Source of the DNA: Flavobacteriaceae bacterium
GTDB lineage: Bacteria; Bacteroidota; Bacteroidia; Flavobacteriales; Flavobacteriaceae
NCBI GenBank assembly: GCA_024742935.1
Contig: JANSXN010000007.1
Coordinates: forward strand, 1-59,042
Direction of reading: 5' to 3'
DNA length: 59,042 nucleotides
Numbering within the stretch: the first letter of the stretch is position 1; each line of letters begins with the position of its first letter. A model generated the notes under the pieces. The model saw only the letters and a list, made by a program, of their open reading frames with translations. It ran no database searches and was not told where the DNA came from. Below, piece after piece: positions 52,573-59,042 of this stretch. The position numbers were made by a program, and so were the translations under genes.

Positions 52573-53004
52573 CTAATTAGTAATAGTAACCACACTCCCA
52601 CTTCTCACTGCTCTGTAGCGTTGCATGGGGTACAAATCTGGTTGGGTTGTGTGTTGTCCTGTAATGATATTGTATTTATTCTCATCTTCAGGACAAGGGC
52701 AAGTGGCCTCAATACCTTCAATGGTCATTCGGGAACAATCGTTTGGGGCGTGGTTGGGATCTGTTAAGTCAAGTGCGACATACTGATTGTTGTCAATATT
52801 ATAGACAACAATGCCTTTGATGCCCTGCGCATTGATGATAATACTGTTTCCGGGAAAATTAAGCGGATTGTACTGTGGCAAGCTTAAATCCAGTTGCAAA
52901 TTCACCAGCGGGTCAATCAAAAAGGGATTGTTTTGATTCACATTATCGTCTGATTTGCAAGACAATAAAATCAAAAATAAAGCAAGAGTAACAAAAATTT
53001 TCAT
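52573..53004 (-). CDS. Degenerate Rieske-like lipoprotein
   Basis: The 143-residue protein has a lipobox (LLSC, Cys16) and a beta-rich body. GIKGIVVYNIDNNQYVALDL leads to NDCSRMTIEGIEATCPCPEDENKYNIITGQ, which has the layout of a Rieske iron-sulfur domain. The expected CxH...CxxH ligands read C-S-R and C-P-C-P, so both histidines are missing and a [2Fe-2S] cluster is unlikely. Similar proteins exist in other flavobacteria next to greA. Function is unknown. Confidence 0.7.
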   Translation of the reverse strand: MKIFVTLALFLILLSCKSDDNVNQNNPFLIDPLVNLQLDLSLPQYNPLNFPGNSIIINAQGIKGIVVYNIDNNQYVALDLTDPNHAPNDCSRMTIEGIEATCPCPEDENKYNIITGQHTTQPDLYPMQRYRAVRSGSVVTITN

Positions 53005-53059
53005 AAGAATAAATTAGGTTGACAATTTACAATAAAATCAAGGACAATTAAATTTTTAG

Positions 53060-53135
53060 TATATTTGCATTTAAATCCCGTCGCGAATGGGATTTTTTAG
53101 TTCCCGCGGTTGAACATAAGTTCAGGTTGGCGGGA
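53060..53135 (+). promoter_or_regulatory. Promoter and structured leader of greA
   Basis: The -7 box TATATTTG lies at 53060-53067. Just downstream, AAATCCC (53073-53079) pairs with GGGATTT (53089-53095) and a T-run follows, a terminator-like hairpin inside the leader. A second hairpin pairs TCCCGC (53102-53107) with GCGGGA (53130-53135) and holds an inner stem TGAAC/GTTCA. The greA start is at 53165, so the leader is about 90 bases. Early termination of greA transcripts (autocontrol) is plausible. Confidence 0.65.
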
Positions 53136-53164
53136 TTCTTTATATTTTATAAAACGATGAAGTT

Positions 53165-53641
53165 ATGAGTAAAGTATCTTATTACACAGCAGAAGGATTA
53201 AAAAAATTGAGGGATGAGCTGGATTTTTTAAGAGATGTTGAGCGACCTAGAGCCTCACAAGCCATTGCCGATGCACGCGATAAAGGTGACTTGTCAGAAA
53301 ACGCAGAATATGATGCTGCAAAAGAAGCACAGGGCATGCTGGAACTGCGCATTTCTAAAATGGAAGAAATAGTTGCCAATGCACGATTGATTGACGAGTC
53401 ACAACTGGACACTTCAAAAGTACTGGTGCACTCCACTGTTAAGATAAAAAACACGGCAAACAACGCCCAAATGACCTACAAGCTGGTAGCTCAAAGCGAA
53501 GCAGACCTCAAAGCAGGAAAAATATCAGTAGATTCTCCCATCGGGAAAGGATTACTCGGTAAAAAAGTAGGCGATACTGCAGAAATTCAAGTGCCAAACG
53601 GAACTGTAAAGTTTGAAATTCTTGAAATTTCAAGGGATTAA
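53165..53641 (+). CDS. greA: Transcription elongation factor GreA
   Basis: The 158-residue protein is a typical GreA. A coiled-coil N-terminal half contains LDFLRDVERPRASQAIADARDKGDLSENAEYDAAKEAQGMLELRI with the acidic DLSENAEY tip. The FKBP-like C-terminal domain ends KFEILEISRD. It rescues backtracked RNA polymerase by stimulating transcript cleavage. A structured leader precedes it and a terminator follows. Confidence 0.97.
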   Translation: MSKVSYYTAEGLKKLRDELDFLRDVERPRASQAIADARDKGDLSENAEYDAAKEAQGMLELRISKMEEIVANARLIDESQLDTSKVLVHSTVKIKNTANNAQMTYKLVAQSEADLKAGKISVDSPIGKGLLGKKVGDTAEIQVPNGTVKFEILEISRD

Positions 53642-53661
53642 TTTTTATTTCAAAAGGATTC

Positions 53662-53691
53662 AAAAACCCTCAACCTGTCTGGGGGTTTTTT
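53662..53691 (+). terminator. Terminator after greA
   Basis: AAAAACCCTCA pairs imperfectly with TGGGGGTTTTT, followed by T residues. Confidence 0.82.
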
Positions 53692-53739
53692 ATGAAGTGA
53701 TTTAAATTTTAAGTATCTTTAGCTTATAAATTCTTTTAT

Positions 53740-54129
53740 ATGCCAACAATCTTCACAAAAATTATCAACGGCGAAATCCCCTGCCATAAAGTTACTGAGG
53801 ACGAACATTTCATTGCCTTTCTCGACATCAATCCCAACGCCAAAGGACATACCTTGTGTGTTCCAAAAGTAGAGGTCGATAAGGTTTTTGACCTGGACGA
53901 AACCACTTATTTAAACCTGATGCAATTCTCCAGAAAAGTCGCTAAAGCACTTGAAAAAACTGTTTCATGCAAACGGGTTGGAGTTGCCATTATTGGTCTG
54001 GAAGTTCCACACGTGCACGTGCACCTCATCCCGTTAAACCAGATGAGTGATATGGATTTTAGTAAAAAAGTATCGCTTTCAACAGAAGAACTTCAAACAC
54101 TTGCAAAACAAATCAATGCCGCTTTGTAA
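53740..54129 (+). CDS. HIT-family nucleotide hydrolase
   Basis: The 129-residue protein has the histidine-triad motif HVHVHLIPL at about residues 88-96. It begins TIFTKIINGEIPCHKVTEDEHFIAFLDINPNAKGHTLCVPK, like HinT-type proteins. Members hydrolyse AMP-linked substrates. It overlaps the thioesterase gene by one base (TAATG). Confidence 0.92.
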   Translation: MPTIFTKIINGEIPCHKVTEDEHFIAFLDINPNAKGHTLCVPKVEVDKVFDLDETTYLNLMQFSRKVAKALEKTVSCKRVGVAIIGLEVPHVHVHLIPLNQMSDMDFSKKVSLSTEELQTLAKQINAAL

Positions 54130-54560
54130 TGAATGAAAAGGATTTTCCTCTGGAAATTGAATTGAGAATAGTCTGGAGCGACCTGGATGTCTATGAACAC
54201 GTGAACAATGTCAACATCATTAGGTATTTACAATCGGCGCGGGTGAATATCTGGGAGCTTTCGGGGCTTTACAAAAGTTACAAGGAAACAAACCGGGGCC
54301 CTATGCTGGTTTCTTCAAAAGTGGATTTTAAAAAATCTCTGTTTTATCCGGGGACAATTACTATTAAATCGCGCGTGGGTTCTATTAAAAACAGCAGCTT
54401 TAGCTTAGAACATATTATTTTAAACGCTCAAGGCGAAATCTGCATAGAGGCTAAGGACGTTGCTGTATGTTTTGATTTTAATACCGAAAAAACCTATCAA
54501 ATTCCGGATAACCTTAGGACTATTTTTAAATCCTATTCCTCCAGTCGCAAAGAAATTTGA
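54129..54560 (+). CDS. Acyl-CoA thioesterase (hotdog fold, 4HBT)
   Basis: The 143-residue protein has the hotdog pattern ELRIVWSDLDVYEHVNNVNIIRYLQSARVNIW (about 10-41). The catalytic Asp in WSDLD and the HVNN motif are typical of 4-hydroxybenzoyl-CoA thioesterase-like enzymes. VDFKKSLFYPGTITIKSRVG follows. It hydrolyses acyl-CoA; the acyl chain is unknown. It is co-transcribed with the HIT gene and overlaps the converging kinase gene by 28 bases. Confidence 0.9.
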   Translation: MNEKDFPLEIELRIVWSDLDVYEHVNNVNIIRYLQSARVNIWELSGLYKSYKETNRGPMLVSSKVDFKKSLFYPGTITIKSRVGSIKNSSFSLEHIILNAQGEICIEAKDVAVCFDFNTEKTYQIPDNLRTIFKSYSSSRKEI

Positions 54561-55690
54561 AAGGTTGTGCCCACTCCCTTTTCTGATTGTTTTACTTTTA
54601 TTTTTCCGCTGTGATAATCTTCTATAATTCTTCTTGTAAGCGAAAGTCCCAATCCCCATCCCCTTTTTTTGGTTGTGTAACCGGGTTTGAATATGGTTTT
54701 AAAGTCCTTTTTGGGAATTCCCTTACCGGTATCAGCAATAAATATATAAACTGATTTTGTGTTCTTTTGTATGGAGATTGTAACTTTTCCCTTTCCCTTC
54801 ATTGCATCAATGGCATTTTTAACCAAATTTTCTATCGCCCAACTGTACAACTGCTTATTCAATTTCACATAAATAGGCTCGTCTGGAATTTCCAGTTCAA
54901 ATTCTATGAGTTTTGAGCTGCGTGCTTTCAGATAATCAAAGGATTTTATGGTTTCAGAAACCACATCTTTTTTGTTTAAAACCGGCAGGGAACCCACTTT
55001 AGAAAAACGATCTGTTATGGTTTGAAGCCTGAAAATATCCTTTTCCATCTCACTGATATATTCAGGGTTGATATGTTCAGATTTTAATATTTCGGTCCAA
55101 CCGATTAAGGATGAAAGAGGCGTCCCAATTTGATGTGCGGTTTCTTTTGCCATACCCGCCCACAATCTGTTTTGTTCTGCTGCTTTTCGGGTTCTGAAAA
55201 AGAAATAAACCACGCCCACAAAGAGTAAAATCATTATGATAATAGCAGCGGGGTAATATTTAAGTTTGTTGATTATAGTTGAGTTTCCATAATAAATAGT
55301 CGCATAAATTTCATCTCCATAGGTTACATCAATGGGCTCATATTGTGTTTTAAAAAGCTCTATAAGAGCTTCAATCTTGTTTTCATTTTCAACCTGATCT
55401 TCAGCTATGTTGATAACATCATAATCATTTGATTCATAATTATGCATAATTACAGGCGTATTGTTATTGCTCTTTATAATTTCAAAAGCGAGATCTGCAA
55501 CACTTGCTTCCAAATCATCATCTCCAAGTATTTCTGCATAAGCTGCGCTTAGCACTTCCATTTTTATACGCTCGTTTTCTTTAAGTTCATTAAAGAAAAT
55601 GTATGTATTCCATAAAATTATACTGACTGAAATAAGAGAGAGAATAACAAAAACAACCCTGAAATAATTTTTTTCACTTTGCATAAACAC
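54533..55690 (-). CDS. Sensor histidine kinase (no adjacent regulator)
   Basis: The 385-residue protein has a membrane helix near residues 10-30, a periplasmic sensor segment of about 110 residues, and a second helix near 147-167. The H box TAHQIGTPLSSLIGW lies near 187, the N box ENLVKNAIDAMKGKG, G1 ADTGKGIP, and G2 GWGLGLSLTRRIIEDYHSG. It would autophosphorylate on the H-box His in response to an unknown envelope signal. No response regulator gene lies beside it, so its partner is elsewhere. Confidence 0.93.
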   Translation of the reverse strand: MFMQSEKNYFRVVFVILSLISVSIILWNTYIFFNELKENERIKMEVLSAAYAEILGDDDLEASVADLAFEIIKSNNNTPVIMHNYESNDYDVINIAEDQVENENKIEALIELFKTQYEPIDVTYGDEIYATIYYGNSTIINKLKYYPAAIIIMILLFVGVVYFFFRTRKAAEQNRLWAGMAKETAHQIGTPLSSLIGWTEILKSEHINPEYISEMEKDIFRLQTITDRFSKVGSLPVLNKKDVVSETIKSFDYLKARSSKLIEFELEIPDEPIYVKLNKQLYSWAIENLVKNAIDAMKGKGKVTISIQKNTKSVYIFIADTGKGIPKKDFKTIFKPGYTTKKRGWGLGLSLTRRIIEDYHSGKIKVKQSEKGVGTTFQISLRLEE

Positions 55691-55782
55691 AAGAATTAAC
55701 TGCTAAATATAACAGAATTCTATCTAACAAATTGTGTTCATAAAATATAGACACAATCTCTTTAGGTTTTTCACACTTTCGT

Positions 55783-55790
55783 TACCTTTG
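55783..55790 (+). promoter_or_regulatory. -7 box touching the flavin reductase start
   Basis: TACCTTTG matches TAnnTTTG and ends 5 bases before the ATG at 55796. With a start site about 7 bases downstream, the mRNA would have almost no leader. Confidence 0.55.
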
Positions 55791-55795
55791 CTTTT

Positions 55796-56671
55796 ATGAT
55801 TTCATTTGATCCCAAAGACCTCTCTGTTGGAAGAATGCACGGTTATCTGCTGGGTGCTGTAACTCCCAGGCCCATTGCTTTTGCCAGTACCATTGATAAA
55901 AAGGGAAATATTAATTTATCCCCTTTTAGTTTTTTTAATGTGTTTAGTGCCAACCCGCCCATTTTGATATTTTCGCCGGCAAGGCGCGGGCGAGACAATA
56001 CTACAAAACACACATATGAAAATGTACTTGAGGTCAAAGAAGTGGTTATCAACATAGTCAATTTTGACATGGTGCAACAAATGTCACTCTCTTCAACCGA
56101 ATACCCCAAAGGTACCAACGAGTTCCTCAAAGCAGGATTAACACAACTCACATCAGAAAAAGTAAAACCCCCGCGAGTGGCTGAGAGCCCTGTGCAGTTT
56201 GAATGTAAGGTAAATGAGGTCATCCAATTGGGAAAAGAAGGCGGTGCAGGAAACCTTGTGATTTGTGAGGTTCTTAAAATTCATATTGATGAATCGATTT
56301 TGGATGAAAATCAGGTCATTGACCAGCACAAAATTGATACGGTAGCCAGAATGGGAGGGAATTGGTACAGCCGTTCAAACAAAGGAATGTTTGAAGTGCC
56401 AAAGCCATTAACATCTCTGGGAATTGGAATCGATCAAATACCCAATGAAGTAAAATCAAGCACCCTATTAACGGGGAATGATATAGGGATGCTTGGAAAT
56501 ATTGAGCAACTTCCTTCTGAGGAAGAAATCAATCAATTTGTTTCAAAAAATATTTCGGTAAGAACCGTTTTAAGTTCTTCAGATACCATTGAAATTCATA
56601 AATTAGCACAATCATATTTACAACAAGGAGACATCCCTTCTGCATGGAAGGTATTGCTCGCAAAAATTTAA
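55796..56671 (+). CDS. Flavin reductase-like FMN-binding protein
   Basis: The 291-residue protein starts MISFDPKDLSVGRMHGYLLGAVTPRPIAFASTIDKKGNINLSPFSFFNVFSANPPILIFSP, the flavin_Reduct signature. The N-terminal barrel (to about 200) binds FMN. An additional C-terminal stretch of about 90 residues is predicted helical. It may reduce flavin for a monooxygenase or act on its own substrate. DUF3127 follows 3 bases later, so the two are co-transcribed. Confidence 0.9.
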   Translation: MISFDPKDLSVGRMHGYLLGAVTPRPIAFASTIDKKGNINLSPFSFFNVFSANPPILIFSPARRGRDNTTKHTYENVLEVKEVVINIVNFDMVQQMSLSSTEYPKGTNEFLKAGLTQLTSEKVKPPRVAESPVQFECKVNEVIQLGKEGGAGNLVICEVLKIHIDESILDENQVIDQHKIDTVARMGGNWYSRSNKGMFEVPKPLTSLGIGIDQIPNEVKSSTLLTGNDIGMLGNIEQLPSEEEINQFVSKNISVRTVLSSSDTIEIHKLAQSYLQQGDIPSAWKVLLAKI

Positions 56672-56674
56672 AAA

Positions 56675-57052
56675 ATGGAAGTACAAGGAAAAATTAAAAT
56701 GATAGGTGAAACACAAACCTTTGGAAACAATGGGTTTAGAAAAAGAGAAATTGTAGTTACTACAGAAGAACAATACCCTCAACATATCATGGTTGAATTT
56801 GTTCAGGATAAAACCGATTTGTTGAACAATTATGCCGAGGGTCAAAATGTAAAAATTAGTATTAATCTGAGGGGACGCGAGTGGGTAAATCCTCAAGGTG
56901 AGACTAAATACTTCAATTCAATTCAAGGATGGCGTATTGAAAATGTTGCACAAGAAAACACCGCAACAGACATCCCTCCCATGCCACCGGCAGATGCTTT
57001 TGAGCCTGTCAACGATTTAAACGAGGAAGATCACGACGATTTGCCTTTCTAA
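56675..57052 (+). CDS. DUF3127 protein with SSB-like acidic tail
   Basis: The 125-residue protein has an OB-fold-like core (GKIKMIGETQTFGNNGFRKREIVVTTEEQYPQHIMVEFVQDK, then WVNPQGETKYFNSIQGWRIE) matching DUF3127. A Pro-rich linker with PPMPPADAF leads to the C-terminus EDHDDLPF. The last residues DDLPF are identical to the end of the SSB protein in this window, the tail that docks SSB partners. This suggests a nucleic-acid-related role; no experiment is known to me. It ends at a terminator. Confidence 0.88.
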   Translation: MEVQGKIKMIGETQTFGNNGFRKREIVVTTEEQYPQHIMVEFVQDKTDLLNNYAEGQNVKISINLRGREWVNPQGETKYFNSIQGWRIENVAQENTATDIPPMPPADAFEPVNDLNEEDHDDLPF

Positions 57053-57067
57053 AAAACGACACACTTT

Positions 57068-57097
57068 AAAGCGCAGTATACCTGCGCTTTTTATTTT
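57068..57097 (+). terminator. Terminator after the DUF3127 gene
   Basis: AAAGCGCAG pairs with CTGCGCTTT around TATAC plus one base, then TTATTTTT. Confidence 0.92.
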
Positions 57098-57105
57098 TCA
57101 TTAAA

Positions 57106-58479
57106 ATGGCATTTACCAAAACCCTCGAAAAAGTTTTTGAAAAATTTGTGCCCTCACCCTTTGTGATTGCGGTTTTTTTAACTGTTTTAACGATTGTACT
57201 TGCCTTGATTTTTACTCAAAACACTTCCGGAGAAAACCACCTGGGCTCCATCTTGAAGTATTGGGAAAAGGGTATCTGGAACAACGATCTGCTAGTTTTT
57301 GGGTACCAAATGATGCTCATTCTGGTTTTGGGTCACATACTGGTTTTAAGCAAACCCCTAAGCAAATTTACAGACTATGTTACTGGCTTTGTGCACTCCA
57401 CAGCTAGTGCCGTTGTACTGGTGAGTATAACTACCATGCTTGTAGCTTTTTTCAACTGGGGTCTGGGACTCATTTTTGGAGCTATTATGGCTAGAAAAGT
57501 TGCCGAAGCATCCCTAAAAAGAGGCTTTGAAATCAATTATCCACTAGTGGGAGCTGCGGGATATGTGGGCTTGATGATTTGGCATGGTGGTATAAGCGGC
57601 TCTGCTCCTTTAAAAGTGGCTGAAGCAGGACATTTACCTGCACTAATGGAAGGCATTGTTTCACCGGAAACAGTCAATCAAATACCAAATTTAATCTCAA
57701 CAGGTCAAACCGTTTTAAGTTGGTGGAACCTCATCATTTTTGCAGTATTACTTATTATCATCCCTTTGACACTCTATTACCTTGCAAAAAAATCACATTC
57801 AAAAAAAATTGCACTACCTGTAAAAACTTCAAACCCGGAATCTGAAGAAAGTTCTTCAACAAACAAAATTGAAAACTCAAAAATCGCTGCAATAGGTTTT
57901 GGTACGCTACTACTGGCTGCTTTTTTTATTCAGTATTTTGACTCTTTGAAATCATTAATTATCACTCCAAACATGCTCAACTTCTTTATGTTGGGTCTGG
58001 GTATTGTTTTGCACGGAAGTTTTAAAAGCTTTGGAAATGCTTTGGGAGATGCAATTTCAGGAGCTTCTGGAATATTGATTCAGTTTCCACTTTATTTTGG
58101 CATTATGGGCATTATGAAAGATGCCGGTATGGTAACAATGATTAGTAACTTTTTTATAAGTATTTCTAATGAAACTACACTTCCTATTTTCACTTTTTTC
58201 AGTGCCGGATTGGTCAATATATTTGTACCTAGTGGGGGTGGTCAATGGGCATTACAGGGTCCCATCATAATTGATGCTGCGCTGCAGCTAGGGGTTCCTT
58301 TACCAAAAATAATAATGGCTCTTTCTTATGGTGATCAAATCACAAACATGTTGCAGCCGTTCTGGGCGCTTCCTTTGCTTGCCATAACAAATTTAAAAGC
58401 CCGCGAAATCTTGCCTTATACCGTTATTTTAATGCTTGTGGGCAGTGTCATTTTTTTGGGAGGCTTGGTATTATTTTAA
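57106..58479 (+). CDS. AtoE/TIGR00366-type short-chain fatty acid transporter
   Basis: The 457-residue protein has about 11 membrane helices. FEKFVPSPFVIAVFLTVLTIVLAL opens it, followed by FFNWGLGLIFGAIMARKVAEA and the family motif VNIFVPSGGGQWALQGPIIIDAA (about 367-389). It ends NMLQPFWALPLLAITNLKAREILPY. AtoE of E. coli takes up short-chain fatty acids such as acetoacetate or butyrate; the substrate here is inferred. It begins 9 bases after a terminator. Confidence 0.9.
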   Translation: MAFTKTLEKVFEKFVPSPFVIAVFLTVLTIVLALIFTQNTSGENHLGSILKYWEKGIWNNDLLVFGYQMMLILVLGHILVLSKPLSKFTDYVTGFVHSTASAVVLVSITTMLVAFFNWGLGLIFGAIMARKVAEASLKRGFEINYPLVGAAGYVGLMIWHGGISGSAPLKVAEAGHLPALMEGIVSPETVNQIPNLISTGQTVLSWWNLIIFAVLLIIIPLTLYYLAKKSHSKKIALPVKTSNPESEESSSTNKIENSKIAAIGFGTLLLAAFFIQYFDSLKSLIITPNMLNFFMLGLGIVLHGSFKSFGNALGDAISGASGILIQFPLYFGIMGIMKDAGMVTMISNFFISISNETTLPIFTFFSAGLVNIFVPSGGGQWALQGPIIIDAALQLGVPLPKIIMALSYGDQITNMLQPFWALPLLAITNLKAREILPYTVILMLVGSVIFLGGLVLF

Positions 58480-58485
58480 GAAACT

Positions 58486-59042
58486 ATGGTCTATCTACAA
58501 GAAAATTCACCCTTCCCGCCAGTAAAACTTGCCGATGAAGACGGACTGCTTGCACTGGGTGGTTTACTGACTTCAGAACGCTTGATGACTGCCTATCGTT
58601 CGGGTATATTCCCCTGGTTTAGTGGCAATCAACCGGTTTTGTGGTGGAGCCCGGACCCAAGAATGGTTTTATACCCTGAGAACTTCAAAACTTCAAAAAG
58701 CCTGCTGCAAAAAATAAAGAGTAATCGTTTTAACATTACTTTCAATACCGCTTTCACGGATGTAATTCAAGCCTGTGCACAAATAAAACGAAAAAATGAA
58801 AGCGGCACCTGGATTACAAAGGGAATGCAGGATGCCTATATTGAACTTCACCGCCTGGGCCATGCCATTTCAGTTGAAGTATGGAAAGAAACTGAATTAA
58901 TTGGAGGGCTCTATGGTATTGACCTGCCTGAACAAAAAATATTCTGTGGTGAAAGTATGTTTCACAAAGAAACAGATGCCTCTAAAATTGCATTTTATCA
59001 CTTGGTAGAAAAATTAAAATCCAATAGTTATAAGCTTATAGA
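58486..59042 (+). CDS. aat: Leucyl/phenylalanyl-tRNA-protein transferase (partial, cut by the window end)
   Basis: The frame from ATG at 58486 stays open to the window end (185 codons plus 2 bases). It reads FPPVKLADEDGLLALGGLLTSERLMTAYRSGIFPWF, then VLWWSPDPRMVL, SGTWITKGMQDAYIELHRLGHAISVEVW, GGLYGIDLPEQKIFCGESMF. These are the Aat signatures. The enzyme adds Leu or Phe to N-terminal Arg/Lys of proteins, marking them for ClpAP. The full protein is about 210-230 residues, so only the C-terminus is missing. Confidence 0.95.
   Translation, partial: MVYLQENSPFPPVKLADEDGLLALGGLLTSERLMTAYRSGIFPWFSGNQPVLWWSPDPRMVLYPENFKTSKSLLQKIKSNRFNITFNTAFTDVIQACAQIKRKNESGTWITKGMQDAYIELHRLGHAISVEVWKETELIGGLYGIDLPEQKIFCGESMFHKETDASKIAFYHLVEKLKSNSYKLI

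Overview
The window looks like chromosomal DNA of a marine-type member of the Flavobacteriaceae (Bacteroidota). Base composition is AT-rich. Promoters fit the Bacteroidota TTTG-N19-TAnnTTTG pattern, with a full match ahead of rplU. There is a gliding lipoprotein (GldD), a type IX sorting-signal protein, two TonB-dependent receptors, a TPP riboswitch, a seven-gene Mrp Na+/H+ antiporter and an SbtA-type bicarbonate transporter. Gene calls rest on motifs read by eye; no database search was run. I see no rRNA, tRNA, CRISPR array, transposase, integrase or phage gene.

Layout. 0-5 kb: tail of an unknown gene, an unexplained RNA-like hairpin, a frameshifted CPA1 Na+/H+ antiporter, and a LysR regulator divergent from a 90-aa unknown gene plus sbtA; then a nitroreductase. 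5-7.4 kb: a tiny Tat-type lipoprotein made of YY(G/D)DG repeats followed by a two-domain glycosyltransferase with a possible peptide-binding tail. 7.4-17.7 kb: envelope proteins, a GT2/flippase-like pair, ruvC, a four-helix-bundle cassette between inverted repeats, hemW, a cyclase-family hydrolase, two small genes, a membrane-anchored MutS paralogue and a lipoprotein. 17.9-25.7 kb: atpDC and the Mrp operon mnhA-G. 25.7-37.4 kb: JmjC-like protein, recX, mutY-ssb-gldD (no gldE between ssb and gldD), a T9SS protein, an HMA lipoprotein, an EamA exporter, an M16 peptidase pair, rplU-rpmA and a DUF3332 lipoprotein. 37.6-44.2 kb: a TonB receptor/beta-propeller phytase pair behind a Pho-box-like array, a metallophosphatase and ahcY. 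44.2-52.5 kb: PPTase, PcrB-type synthase, a thiamine-binding/PnuC/kinase/DUF4301/ArfB string, and a TPP riboswitch controlling a second TonB receptor. 52.5-59 kb: a degenerate Rieske-like lipoprotein, greA with a structured leader, HIT, thioesterase, histidine kinase, flavin reductase, DUF3127, an AtoE-type transporter and the start of aat.

How genes work together: SbtA, NhaP-type and Mrp antiporters fit a sodium-based marine energy economy. The receptor, phytase and phosphatase form a probable organic-phosphate scavenging unit. The thiamine-binding protein, PnuC and the riboswitch-controlled receptor form a probable thiamine uptake set.

The least expected signals are three. First, the Tyr-repeat Tat lipoprotein with its dual glycosyltransferase looks like a candidate cytoplasmic peptide-glycosylation system. 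Second, several short DNA repeats with a 7-base period (sequence differing from place to place) sit flush against start and stop codons. Third, a four-helix-bundle gene is bounded by an inverted pair of such repeats between ruvC and hemW.
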